DNA of 64,000 bases from assembly GCA_013396755.1 (NCBI GenBank), contig VWZF01001862.1, positions 540,784 to 604,783 of the forward strand. Reading direction: 5' to 3'. Positions 34,325-48,000 of this stretch are shown here, in pieces. Made by a program: the position numbers and the translations under genes. The notes beneath the pieces are model-generated. The model was not told the origin of the DNA. It worked only from the letters and a program-made list of their open reading frames with translations, and made no database searches. Position 1 is the stretch's first letter. Each line of letters opens with the position of its first letter. Source of the DNA: Sclerurus mexicanus. Lineage: Eukaryota > Chordata > Aves > Passeriformes > Furnariidae.

Positions 34325-37300
34325 GTAAGTGTGACTCGGTGTCCCGAGCAGCCCTGCCCGGGGCAGGTTGCGACACCCTGCCCTGCCCGATCCTGTCCTG
34401 GCAGCAGCTCCGCAGCTGGGAGAGGTCCGTGGGGAATGTCGGGAGGGTCAAACTCTGCCGGGCATTGCTGTGCACGGGGCTCCTCTGCTGGAGGTGCTTC
34501 GTGTCTTTTGGTGGTTAAGTCTGAAGTTTGTTTCCACGTTAGAGTGTTAAGTGTGGCATAAAGTGTAGGGCCTTAAGTACAAAACGCTTTGTACCCCAAA
34601 AAGCCAGGGCTCCAGCAGCATTTGGGACGTGGCATCCTCTGCTTCTGTCTTCCCATACATCTTAATTTTTGAGGAGTGTCGGAAGAGAGACTTCTTCCAG
34701 GGATTGTGTATGAGATCTTTTTTCTTTCCTATTTAGTGATAAAGCAATAGTATTGTAAGTGCAGATTTTTGACGAGAAGGTTTCGGGGCAGTGAGACTGC
34801 AGTTGGATAGCTAATTCACTGCTGGTATGGTCTGCAGGAAAGGAAGTTTTTATTTGAAACAGATGCATTGTGTATATTTTGACCCAAATTACTAGGGGAT
34901 GTTTTTAGGGATACTGGGCATCCGTGTGTGGATCCTTCTGGGTCTTTGCATGTGCCTGGCGTGTCTGTGAAAGTGCAGAGTCCTCGAGTGCCAGGAGAGC
35001 TGGGCTAAGAGCTGCTCCCTGTATCCCAGGGTTTGGCTATGTGGATAAGTTGCCCCGAGGCACCAGCTGGGTGGATGTTGGCTCTTTGCACGACACTGCT
35101 GCTCTCTGGAGAGATCAGGGCAAAGTGTCTGAATGCTTTTTAAAGTTCTGTGGGTGCCTGTCAGTAGTTTTTTAGGGCCTGGAAGTGCATTTCAACTAGA
35201 AGGCAGGAGCAGACTCTTGCTATGCTCAAGTGTATACATACGAAGGGATATTGTTGAAGGCAACAAAACTGAACGCTTGTGCTCAGAATTACCTATAAAC
35301 TGATAATTCTTGCTAAACTAGGATTTTAATGTATCAGGCCTTGTTTTGCTCTGATGGGTCAGGGGGTAGAAGCTCTGTTGGTAAGGGGCTGTGCTGCTGC
35401 TGGTTTTGTGGGACTATTGAAGAAGGACTTTGGTTGCTGTGGGGCTCCTGCAGATGCTGGAAGAGGAGGGGGTGCAGGGGACTCTCCTGCTGACAGCTGC
35501 CGGGAGGGGGGATTGCTGCTGGCAGCACCTCTCCTGCATGTCCTGCTTCCAGGCCTGCTGAAATAATGGAACAAAGATTAAGTAATCGTCACCCTGGGCT
35601 CCTGGTGCCTGGCCCCGTGCAGCTGCAGAGCCCTCACCGAGCACCGGCTGCCCGGGGGGCTGCTGCCCTTGGATGGATGGCTTGGTAGAGGCATATGGAT
35701 TGGTGCAGGTGGCTGGTCCCCCTCCTTCCTCCTGGGGTACCGGAGTTGAAACCCAAAGAAATGCTGCAGAGCCGGTGGCTCCCTCCTCTGTGATGGTCCA
35801 GGGAAGGTTTCCTGCTCAGGTGGAGCAGTGCTGGAAGCTGGTGGTGTTTGTAAAAGAAATCCTGCTTGGCTTGCTGTTACACTCTTGGATTTGGTACTTT
35901 CCGGAGCGTTGTCCCTGTCAGTGGCCCTGCTTGGGGACAGTGTCCAGCCCCAGGGCAGCAGGGTGGCCCTGCACCCTGTGGGATTGCAGTCCCTGCACTG
36001 GACTGGAGCTTGATGGGTGAGAGCAGAGCCTCTCCTTGCAAAGCAGCGCCTGCTGCTGCTTAAGCACAAATAAATACATGTGCTTGCAAGTAAATCCACC
36101 CCTCCTGTGTGAACATGTGTTGGTGGATTGGCTGACCACCCTCAGCATGCCGCAGTATTTATCAGTTCGTACAGGGGAGCCGCAGTTCACAGCAAACCCT
36201 CTGCACCCGCTGTTCATCCCGGACCGAGCCCCAGCCGGGGCAGGAGTTGGCTCATCCGACTGGAGTTAAAGTACACCAGAGATCCTTAACGAAGGGTAAA
36301 ACACCCCCACCAAGAAGCCTCTCTGGCTCTCGCTGGAGCCCCTGGCTTCAAGTGAAAGGCTCTAGGACCCCCTCAACCTCCTCTGCATATTCCTCTCTCC
36401 TTTTGAGAAGCTTCATGGCATTTAATCACTTTGAGACTTTTCCTCTCTACAGTGACTGCAATTTGAAACGCAGGGGTCCCATACAAAAGGAGCAAGTGCT
36501 CAATGGGCTGTGTTAATATTCAGTGCCATTTACAATGGGTGCAGTTTGAAAAGGGGAGAATGGATGGTCTGGGAGCTGGGGGAGGAGGAACTGCAGAGGG
36601 AAAATTCCCAGGGCAGGGGAACCAGCATCTCAGTAGGCAGCCGAAAAAACGAACACACCATCAATTGTTCTCTGGAAAAATCAACTATTATTATGTGTTA
36701 GGTACAGTTTAATATTTTTTTTCTTTGCTTGTGCAAAGTGCTCTACAGCTGTGTGGATGTAAGGTATGGGGGTGGCTGAGTCTTGCAGGATTTCCTGCTT
36801 GGAGTTTAAGGAGCAAATGTGATGTTCTTGTCCCTTTGCTTCCTGGCATCGAGAAGCTGGAGGTGGTAAACCGATAGGTTTGGGAGGCCAGACACTTCAA
36901 CAAAGCACTTCAGGTACTTAATAAATGCTTCCTTGAGCATGGGTGAGATTTCACTTCCCTGCTTAAATTAAGCTGGTGCTCGAATCTTGTCTCTGGGGAT
37001 TTAGGCAGACGAAGATGCACTTTGCCCAGGTGGGGCTTTAGTTGGTGTGACCCTCACCTGGTGCAGGGAAGCCTGAGAGCACTGGAAGGATGTTCTCAGT
37101 GTGTATCTTGAGGAGAGACTGCTGGAAGGGTTAAAGGTGGCTTCGTGTTGAGGCAATCCCCCAGGAATTCTCCGTGCTGGAGAAATGCCTTCCTTACTCT
37201 GTGCTTACACCTGGGCTCATGAATATATGTGCATCTGCCACTGGCTCTGCGGGGCAGCTGCAGGGAATTGCTGGGTGCCACCCTGGGCATGCCCAGGCAG

Positions 37301-40300
37301 TGCCTGTCTTTGGGTTCTGATGGCTTTGATCTCTTGAAGGAAGTTAAAGTTGTCTTGAAGTTTGAGTGGCTACAAATTGGGATGATGGCTGTCATTGCTC
37401 AGTAGTCAGCTCTGCTCAAAACTTGTGTATTTGACCCGGGTTTGTGTATTGTCCCCGACTGGCGTGTCAGCCGCACCCAGAAACTCTCAATTAGGGTTGC
37501 AGGGCTTTTAATTGATCTTGTTGGCTGCGCCGCCAGACACCTTGGATTGAGTTAGTTCAGCTCATCGGCTTTTAACACAATCATTTTGTGCTGCTAACCT
37601 AATCACCCGGTGTGACTCCCTTGTTTTGCGCTGTGGAGCTGGAGAGGGTCATGTGGATGAGTGGAGCAGAGATAATTTAGACTAATGTTGCTGCGAAGAG
37701 CCATCTGTGAAAAATCCGGGCTCCAGGTTCACCAGCTCTGCTGGACCTGGGCTGGGCAGGAATTAGCACCTCATTCAGGGTCAGGGGAGCCATTTAACAG
37801 AGAATTTAGCATTGGCGAATAGCAGCAAATAAATAAAGCACCTTGGTCTGGCTTGTGGTTTCATGCAAACCTGGGCACCCTCTGTAGCTGTCCTCACTAG
37901 TCCCTTGCTGGTTTGTAGTGGCACATGAAGAAACAAGCAGAGTGTGCAGGAAGAAACTAAAGGGTTGAATAAAACCCGTTTCCCTGTACGTCCAGCTATT
38001 AAATGATGTGCTATGAGATTTTTTTTTTTTCCTACCATGCATGGGGCCTAAGTCAAGGACCAGGATGCTGTTGTGCTAATGCATCACATGAAATACCTAT
38101 TATTGTTGTAGCTGAGTCATGCATTAATAGTTAACCAAGTCCTGTGCTGCAGCCCAAGTCCTTCAACCCCAGCCTCCTCCAGCTTCAGAGCAGGACCACA
38201 ACATATGTAATATGTTATGCTCCCTCATTATGTTTTCAGCACGTTGTCTCTCCAGCCACAACCATATAATTTTGGAGATGCCTAGAAGCAGGCCCTGCTA
38301 TTTTAGGGACACCTCTTGAGACCTGATGATGTGTCACATCCAGTTCCGGGAGGACGGTTCACTTCCACGTGGTTGCATTTTCAGTTTCAGTAAGAAGTGG
38401 AGGACAGGTCTCAAACCGTAGCTATGTGCTTGGCTTTTATTAGTGCTAATTATTCTGGAGGTGCAGGCAGGACAGTTGGTTATTTGCACCTGTCGTGGCA
38501 GTTTTGTAGTTTCCCACAGTGGCGTGGATTTCAGGACGAAAAGTATAGGAGATGCTGAACAACTGAGTAACTTCATGTAGAGCCATGGATTCTTTAACTG
38601 TATACTCCATTATCGTGCACAAGTCGTATTTAAAAGTGTGTTAGCTGCCTAAAGCTTTGTTTTAGAGCTGCAGTATTATGTGCAAGAGAATTTGGCATGG
38701 GTTTTTTTGGGGGAGAGAATAGTGTAGTCTTGATATTGCTGCCTGTAATGAGTAAGTAACTTCTGTGAATTTTCCTTACGTGTATTTTTTAGACCCACTG
38801 GGGCAGTCTCGTTAATTTTTGAAATTGGCAGAGGTGGGTGCAGTCTTAAATGTAGTTCTTGTAAATCCTGCTCAGCTATACTTATTGTGTATTACAAATG
38901 TTTCCGCTTTGAAGGTGCCTGTTTTTAGAGGAATCCTTTCAGGTTACAGAACACTTCACCTGAGTTCAGTGGAAATTTGGCTGTGATATCTTGAATTGAG
39001 ATGCTTTTTTCTAGACGTAGCTTGTAGTTTATTGCTCTCTGCAGGAAGGCAGACAAACCCTCAGGTGCAAGAAGGAAATGAGAAATTCAAAATGCCAAGT
39101 CAGGGCTGTGCTCCTTCCCGCTTGCCCATACATAAGGACACGGATCCATGCTCACCACTGTCATCTCTCTCTGATTGCCCAGAGCCTGGGATTTTGGGGT
39201 GGGAATGTGCCAGAATGGAACCCTGTTGCCTTTTTGATGCTGTGAATACTCCTCTGCTCTGCAGAGTTTACCATCAACACCAGCGGCTCAAAGCCTCTCC
39301 AAATACTGCCCTGCGAGTTCCAGACACATTTTGCCTGGCTGGTGTGGCTGGGCTGTGTTATAACTGCACTTAAAGTCTGTTTTAGCCTGCTGCATGCCAG
39401 TGTAAACACAGGTTTTTTGTTGTCTGTCATCTAAAATATAACTCCTAAAAAAGTGATGGCTGGTCAGCCGTGCAGCCTGCGTGTATGGATGGGTGCTGGG
39501 GTTGAATTGGTGGAGGATTTTGCATGGGGGTGGGTTTTGCTGGACATTTGTCTTGTAGTTGCATTTAAGGATGTGATGCTGGAGGTCTCCGGGGTGCTTA
39601 GGCTGCCCACTGGGGCTCTCTGTGGGTGTGATGTCCTTGTAGGTGTAGGGTGGTGGGAGACTTTGTGGGTAGGGGAGCTGCTGGCCTGTGAGTTGTATCA
39701 TGGGTAATAAAATGGTGATTGTAGGAAACGGCCTGGCTGGAGGCCCTGTGAAAAATTGCCCCCTAAATGTGTTCCAGTTGTCCAAACACTGGTGCCTCTC
39801 CTTCCTGCGCTGTGCACGGGGGGAGGCTGGGGCTCGCTCTCCACCGCTGTCAGGAGAGCAGCCCTGGGCAGCCTTTGCTTGCTTTTTGCTGTCTCTTGGT
39901 CAGCTGCAATCTACCTGGGTTCCAGAGCTGTGAAAAAGCCCCAGGAACCTTTCTTTATCACAGACCAAAAAAATACCCTCTGGCCATCCGGACAGGATGA
40001 ACTCTCCTGTGACAGCCCAGTCCATGAGCTGTTCCCCAGCACAAAGTGGTTCCTTTGATTTGGAGCTGCAAGGTGCCTGGAGCCAGGGGTTTTCCTCCAT
40101 TCTCACCAGGCTTGGCAGCCCCAGGGAGGTGTGAGGATGGAGAGTGTGGAAAGACTGGGTGCATGGCCCATGTCAACAATGACCTCTGTCATTTGCAAAG
40201 GAGGGGTCTCTTGATGATCCTCAATATTCCCTCATCATGTTCCCCTTCTCTCATGCCCAGTTACTTCATCACTCCCACACCTGTGTGGTGCATGGGCAGG

Positions 40301-41887
40301 GCAGAAATGCCAACTGCTGCTGACACAGGGCAATTGGCTGGTGCTCACCTCTTTGCTCCCTGTGGTCTGGCCTTGCAGGGGAGCCAGGAGAGCATCCCGT
40401 GCTCTGTTTGTAACTCACTGTAAACCTTTGTCCCCTTCTGAACCAGGGGCAGAGTCACATCCACACTTGTATTTCATTTGTTTTGGCGAAATGGGGAGAC
40501 TTCTCTTGTTTTAGGAGATTTAAACAAACCATATGATGTTTTATTTTGAAAGGTGTCATAATATTTTGCACTTTCCCTTCGCTGAGCATGTTTTTGTGCT
40601 GTTCCTGTCTGTTAGTCTATAAACAATTCTGTTCCTCCTTTTTCCTTCTTAAACAAGTCTAAGTCAGAATTCTTGGCTTTCAAACACCTTTGGATTCTTC
40701 TGCGTTAAGTCAGTAAATAAGATAGTGTGTATTTCTAGACTTTTCTGAGAGTTGTGCCATCTTTATTGTTTCACATGGTTGTAGACTTCTTATATATCCT
40801 CCCTCCCCTTTTCCAACCTTTGTTTGTGAGATGGTGACAACCCAAAAGCTGTTGAGCTTGATGAGCTTGATGACTTTCTTCATAATAGTAGATGAATAAA
40901 CTTTACTCTTACAGTGGGTTAGAAAATAATAATGGTATCCAGGCAGACTCCACCTCTGCTGTATGAGGAGTTTTCTGGTTTGGAAGGAGGTCTGCAGAGC
41001 TGGAACTTGGCCCTGGTTTCTGAACACTTCCATCCTCAGGGGTGTCACTTGGTTTGCCTGTGGGACAAGGGGTTTGCAGCCTGTTTGCAGGGCAGGGATG
41101 CCTGCCTGGGGTTCCTTCCCATTCCCGCTGCTCGAGGGATCCAGGCTCTGCAGCAGCTGTGGGGAGAAGGCAGAGCTGGGCAGCATCCTTGGGAAATGCC
41201 AAATCGCAGCCCAAGCTGTTTACTATAGTGTCTTTCTCTCATGGCTCCTCGCACTTGTCTCAAGTGCTACCACTTTGTGGTCTTCTTCACAAGAGCCTGA
41301 GCTGTCCTTTCAGCTGGCAGGGACACTGGGACTGTGCTGCATTGCTCTGCAGTCTCCCGGGCTCACTGCAGCTCCCAGGCTTTCCCTTCTTTCAGGCTGC
41401 ATGAGCTTTTTCCCCACACCGCCCCTGTGCCCACCCCATCCCTCTCGCAGCCCGGTGTGCACTGGCTGGACTCCGGTTCCTGCTGTTTACTTTGTTTGCT
41501 TCGCTCTCCAGCTGAGGATTCTCGGGCCAGCTCAAAGGGCTCGAAGCACCCTGTGTGCAAGTCGTAATGCCAGCGTGGGGTGTGCTGGGGAACAGGCTCT
41601 ATGTGACTAAGCCATTCAGGCTTGTCATAGATTTCTCATGTCAAAACAACCACCTTTTTGGGGAGGAGGAGGTGGCAGCTGGACACTCTTGAGGCTGTTT
41701 GCTGATTAATGTTGCTCTGTTTGTGAGAGACATGGTTAGAAGAGGAATTAAGGGCAGAGTTATGGGCCTGCGTGTTTGGAAACTGAATGGGGAAGTTTCC
41801 TGGTCCAACAATTTCCAATTGCTTCCTCTATGGTTTCCTGAGTAATTCTGACCACGGGTTATAAAACCGCCTGCCTCACTGTTGCAG

Positions 41888-42008
41888 GGTGCATCATCCC
41901 CCAAGTCTCCTTTTGGCCCACTGTCTCCCCAGGCTGATCCATCTCCTCCCTCTGGGCTCCCTGGGCTGATGGCAGCTGGTGGCAGGAAAATTTCCAACCC
42001 CCCTGGAA
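41888..42008 (+). CDS. Candidate Ser/Pro-rich coding exon (plus strand)
   Basis: The most protein-like plus-strand interval. The acceptor is CTGCCTCACTGTTGCAG and the donor CCTGGAA|GTGAGT. The 121 nt are open in the frame that starts at the first base (40 codons + 1 nt). They give a Ser/Pro-rich peptide with several SP steps (starts GASSPKSPFGPLSPQADP and ends near GGRKISNPPG). That style is typical of disordered, phosphorylated regions of regulatory proteins. The block is C-rich within an intron-like G+T-rich background, which sets it apart. I do not recognise the gene. A low-complexity pseudo-exon is the alternative. Confidence 0.35.
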
Positions 42009-45000
42009 GTGAGTGTCCTCATATGTGGGACTGGGGTGGGATTGGAAGTGAATTGAAAAACGTTTTGGTGAGGTTATTGTCTGTCGTAGCTGAAACACCT
42101 TTTAGTGGTTTTCTTGCTTTTTAGATTTGAAATGCAGAATTCCTCTTGGCTTGTTTAGGTGGCTTTGGAGCCACCTGACTGTGTCAGCTGCAGAGGAGCA
42201 GAGCTGGTTGTTCTGGTACTTTCATGGTGTCAGGAGAAGATTCCAAGGAGACTGCTGGCTTGGGCAAGACCCCCCAGCTTGAAAATGGTCCTGTAATTAA
42301 GGCAGTGAAGATCTGCCTCTCCTAATGTAAGCCTGTAAACATTAGGCTTTATGGACAAGCTAGAGGTCTAGTTTTCTCAGTTTCAAGGAATGCAATGGAT
42401 GTTTCCAGAGAACAGCTCAAGTCCTGTCCCAGGAGCCATGCAAGCAGAAGACCAAATGCATGCTTGGCCTTTGGTCCTTGTGGATGGGGAGGCATTGGGA
42501 CATGGGTGGATCCTGGCTGCAGAGAAGAGACTCTGCCCAGAGGTTTTTCACAGCATGATCATCTCTGTAGAGGCCAAGAAAACTTGATCTGAAAGTCTGT
42601 TTTATTTATTCATTCCTAACTCCAGCCCTGCTTTGAGGGGAGCACATGGAGGCCATCAGCCTTGCGAAGCACGCAGGCTGTCCTGGCACAGCCACGTTCC
42701 CCTCCTGGAAGAGAGTGTTCAGAGCAGTGTTTGAAATGCAACAGAAAACCCACACTTCCTTCAGAGTTTTGGCTGTTGGGTTTTTCATCTTGGGCAGGGT
42801 TTGAAGTTTTCTGCAGCATTCAAGGGAACGTTTTGGTTTTCCTTTGCCCACATGTCGGCATTCCTGAACGAAGCAGCCTCAAGATCTGTGGAGCAGATTC
42901 TTGAAATTCTGCAAGTGTCTTGAGCCAGAAGACGTTTCCAGAAACTGCCTGACCTAAGAAAGAGTTGGTAGGACTTGGGCATGACTTGGAAAAAATGAAT
43001 AAGGCATTTTTCTCCCTCTTCAAATGAACATCATTCCAATCCAAACCACCATCCCCAGTCTTGTGCGCTGCTGTGCTCTGCCACCTTGTTGCTCTTAAAC
43101 CACAACTCTGCTTATTTGAATAAGCCAGATAAAAAAGATACACATTTTAAAACTGAGGTTTGCCCTTGTCTTGCACCGACTTCTCCAGTGATCTTAATGT
43201 CATTTAAGGCTAGATCTGAAAAGGAGTTTAGATGCCAAAAGGTGGACTTAAAGAAAGGGAAATAAGGGTCTACGACACTTCATGTACCTGCTGACACTAC
43301 AAACCTGCTTAAGGCTCCTGGGAATGTTCTCCTGAGAGTGTCCAGAGGTGATTGTCTTGTGGCCACCAGCAGCCCATGTTTGCACCCTGCAGCACCTGTG
43401 TGTTGCTGTCCTGGTCTGTCTTGGATGCTCCAAACATAGATTCACAGTGAGCTCAGTGGGAGCTGCTACTGCTTTTGCCCAGGGATATGGAAGTGGAAGC
43501 ACTGCCTTTTCCTTGGGGCTGGGTGACCAGTGATGGCGTTTTGAATGGGGAATGTGACAGCAAGCTTTGCCTGCTGTCTCCCTGTTCTGACTTGACTGCG
43601 CTTTTGCTGGTTGCTGGGTCGTGGCTTATGCGTTGGATGTCTCTCCCCATGAGCGTTTTATTGCAGGCCATGAGCGTGGGTGACTGGGAAGGGGATTTGG
43701 AGTAGCATAGTACCCCAGTGTTGGGAGGCAGGGAAGCTCCTGTGTCTGGGGCCATTGGCTCACATGCCTCCATAACCTTGTTTCTTTGCTATTTTGACAT
43801 ATATATATATTCCTGTATATATGGGGTTTGTTTGCTTTTTTGTTTTTTGCTAGCACATTTATGGTGCTGGGGGATTGCAGTATTAACGTTTTCTTTTCAG
43901 AGAAGAGGCTTGACTTGGACTGAAATTACTGATTGGTTCCCTTTTTTTGCCATCCTCCTCTTCCCGCTTAAGTCAAGAACCACTTCAAAGGCTTAGATGT
44001 GTTGGTGCCAGACACCACGCAGTTATTGTTAGAAGAATTTGAAATATAATTGAAAACAAACCTTTGTTCAGCCAGGCAAATCTGGCTGTGGGCTTTCACT
44101 CATGACAGAGATGGGTGCTCAGCCTCTTCTGCTGGATTTGATGTCTACACACTTGTCATGGCAGATGAATTGCCCGTGAATTTACATCTGGTAAATGCTT
44201 GCGAAATCTGGAAAGTGCGTATTTTGAGGAGGTTTTTTCCTACCTAGGAACCCACAGTGACGCTCCAAAGTTGCCAGCATATTTGTGGAATTCCTTGCAG
44301 TAATAAAACACATCAAATCGGTCTTGGCAGCGTGATTTCAGTAGAGATGCTCCAAGTCCAGGTTTCTCAGCTTGGCAAGCAGAGTTGTCCCACTTCCTTT
44401 TAAGACTTGTCTCTTCTATGGGATATAAAGATATTGTTTAATGTAATATCAAAAACATTTGTAAAAGCACAGATAATATAGATGTCGGCACTCAGCTGCA
44501 TTTGCTGAGAAAGCAGAGGTTGGTGTAGGTCGTAGTGCAGCTCAGTTCTCAGGGTGAAGTCCCTGAGCCTGGAGGCTTCTGAAGGAGCCCAGCAAACCTT
44601 TGCACGCAGCAGCCCTCGCTTGCCTGGTACTGAGTGCAAGCTGTTGTTTCCACACCCTGTGAGATTGCATTTCCAAACATGGTATACACTGGGCACCTTG
44701 CAGCCACTTTTTAGGTTTCTGTTTCCTGTAGTTCTTTCCTATATAAATTTAGAAGAGTGCACCAGGTCTGTCTTGGATCGGAATTTGAGATAAGCCCGTG
44801 TGCCTTAACCCAGAGTATTGCCCTGGGACTCATGTGCCACCCCATGTTCTGTGTTATGCACCTGCCTGGTGTGACCACCTGGACAGCACTTCATCCCTTT
44901 GTACCCTACCTGTCCAGGTACCTGGATTGGGCCCTCCTTTGTGCTGGGATAATGAACTGACACCTCCTAAAACTATTAGTTAGTGTAGTGGAGCAAGCTG

Positions 45001-48000
45001 GCTCCCTTGTGGAGGTTACTCCTGCAGCCTACCTTGGACAGAAGGTCCCTCTGAAACTTAATAGGCCCTTTAGCTGCTATTAGGTTGCTGTATTAGGTGT
45101 TTCTTTTCTTTTTAATTTGCCTCCCCTACCAAAAACAGCCAGCCTCATTGCATATGGTTGTCTGTCTGTTGTTTATTATCTCTGCTACACTGTGGTTAGT
45201 GCTCACACATGATATTTCTTTGGTTTCAGTACAGGCTGAGCGGGTTGTCTGCCACTGGATCCAAAAAAATGTAAACTATTTATAAATGAAAAATACTCTT
45301 CAGTTTGAAAGTGCTGTGTTGTCCCCTCTCCCTCCAGCATGTGCACGTTTGTCTGCTCTCTTGTAATCCCACTGGTGTAAATCCAGATTTCTAACAATTT
45401 ATGGGACTGGGGGCCATCTGGAGAAACTTTGATGGGACGTTGTGCTCACGGGGGGAGAACATAAAGCAATAGTGATTAAAAAGTACTGGAAAATTGTTCC
45501 TTGGCTGTGCTGTGTTTGAGGCAGATACGGACTCAAACTCAGATAAACCTTCCTTCAGAGTTCAGGGATTCTTGATTTTGATTTTCCAGTTGGGCTCATC
45601 TCCATCATAAGCAACTCTTGAAAAATTGGGATGAAAACTTACTAGTGTGACTTAAAATGACCTGGAACAACCAGATTGCTTTTTTTAGTACTCCTTACAA
45701 TTAAACTATGTTTTTTCTGTTTTGAGCATGTACTTAGTTTTATATTGAACTAAGAGCCTATGTTTAGTCTCCTAGGGAAGAAAAATATGACAGGATTTAA
45801 TAATACATTATGGGAGTCTGGGGTAGTTTTTCTGTGCCTGTTTGGAAGGCAGGGCAGGAGGTGATGCTGGGTGAGCCAGGAGCGGATAGGCTGGACCAGA
45901 GGCTGAAATGGTCAAGCCTGGGGCAGGAGAAGAGGAGGCTGTGAAGGAAATACAAGGTGTTTAATTGAAGACCTTGTTAGCCAGCAGCTGATGGGTTTTT
46001 TCTGTAGAGAACTACAAGGAACTTGAGCTGAGTTGGTTTCCTGGTTGAAATGAGTGTTGCTCAGTGATGGAGCTGGGAGGGAGTGAGGGGTGTGGGGAGT
46101 GAAGCTGTTCTGAAAGTGTTCCCAAAAGACCAGAAATTATTTTGATCTGTGATGACATGGTTTTCTGTGCAACCACGGTGATGGTAAATGAGGCAGGGCT
46201 GTCCTGCTTCCTGCTCAAACCTGGAAGATCAGAGGATAGCTGAAAAAACAGGTGGGATTTTTTGGAAGGCTGTTCACAGCACCGCATTGAACCATCATTC
46301 AAATGCAAGTGGTGGAAACTCTCATCACCAGTGCCTTTAGGCTGCCTTTGCCATGTAGCTGTGATTAGTCTGTCTGTAAATGGTGCAAAAACTCAGTAAT
46401 GTAACTGGTGCATCAAGAAGTAAAGTGTAATGAGTTTAAATTCAGTATAGGTTCCAGGTCTTCTGTGAACACTAGTGGCATTGATGCGTGATAACTCCTT
46501 GTTCCGTAAAATCCAGTCGGTGGGAATATAGGATTTGGGTTGTTTGGTTTTTTTCACATTTTGACTGTTTAGGAGCACCTAAACACATTTGCACTTGTGT
46601 CCCGCACAAGATAGCACTTGCTGGGAAAAGCTGTTGCAGCCTGGCTGGGCTTGTGGAACGAAGCCTTTAATGTACTGATTGCATATTAATGAACAGCCAG
46701 GCAGGCGGGATGGTGCCAAAAAGCGAGAAAGCCAACAATATCAGCGCGAACTTTGCACTCTAGAAAGTGTGAAGTGATGTTGGTGAAAGGAGTTTATTGC
46801 ACAAGTGGAACACTGTGGTCCTCTTTGATGCCCAAATTTCTGTGCTAGTAAACCGAGGAAGAATAATTGGCTGGTGGAGCTCTGGTGGGTTCCTGTTAAC
46901 CCCTTCTGCACCCCTTGAAATGCTCCCCGCTCTCAAGTGTGTTTTGGCAGTATTGGGTGCTTGCTCTGAAGTGTTGGAGGTGCTGTTTCTGACATATGGA
47001 GCTGTAACACCTCTCGGAACACATGGGGTTACCATCCACATCTGGTTTGTATCACCTTCAGTGGGTTTTATTGCAAGCTGTAGTGCTCCATCCGCACCCT
47101 TTCCCTTGCCCAGTTCTCTCCTGCAGCATTGGGAAAGTGAGATCTCAGCTTGGAAAAAGCTGCAAAATAGCTTTAGTGTGTGAACTAATTAATGTAATGG
47201 CTACTGATAGTGGTATGCTTTTCCTGGTATTTGGCAGAAATTGGATATCTTGGCCCTTGCCTCTTCATTAGCCAGGTTTCCTAATCCCAAACTCATTACC
47301 AAGTCCCTGGGATGTGGGGTTTTTTCAGGGGATGGACCAGCAGCCACGTGTGGTGGTTTGTCAGTCACCTCGATTATGTGTTTCTGTTCCACAGCTCCCT
47401 CCAGGAATGTGCAGTATTCAGCGTGGGGGCTTGGGTCTGCTCTGCAGCCCGGGACTTTTCCGTCGGGAACATTGGGAGTATTTAAGATGATCTCGCAAAT
47501 ATTTTTGAAATTTTTTATATTGGCCCTGGGCCAATTTTTGGTTGTCTCTGATGCATGAAGTGGGTTTGAAAAAATGTGGTTTCTCCATCTCCCCTCATTT
47601 AAACATTTCAGGAATGTCAAGTCTTGTCAGCCTTAGCTTTGCTGGGGCAAAAAAAAAAAGATCCCTTGAGGAGCTTGGGGATGTGTTTTATATGTGATTC
47701 CAAAACCCTGAGGGGAAGGTACGTGAGGGAGGGAAAGAGCAGGTCATTAACAAAAGCTTCCTTTATCCCAGATTTTAATGAGGCATTGCCATTAAATAGC
47801 AGCAGCCACACAAATTCAACCTAACTCTGTTCCCCAGTGTTCAGCCCCTCGGTTTATCTCGTGCTCTCAGTTTACTGGTTCCCTGCTATGGCCCTTGCAG
47901 GGATTTCCAAGGCAGATAAACCCCAAATTTGTAACACAAACCTGTTTGGTAACACAGACAAGACTCTCTTCATGGAATTTTTCTCCTGCAGTTACAAGTA

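Larger units (their letters stand above)
32481..41887. other. Non-coding stretch, probable first intron of a plus-strand gene
   Basis: G+T-rich on the top strand with few CpGs after about 34500. No known protein is recognisable. It holds a perfect 17-bp tandem duplication (34237-34270), a 32-nt plus-strand pseudo-exon or exon (34293-34324), and an AT-rich, homeobox-core-rich block at about 37480-37700. The 215-codon open frame at 40963-41610 has no domain and I do not call it. Confidence 0.5.

Noticed and set aside
40963..41610. 215-codon plus-strand open frame
   Set aside because: Composition follows the local C/T-rich DNA, no domain seen, and several overlapping frames on both strands are also open.
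45836..45990. Possible CR1 fragment
   Set aside because: A few CR1-like words (GGAGAAGAGGAGGCTG, ACAAGGTGTTTAATTGAAG) but the order and spacing of the other CR1 landmarks are missing.
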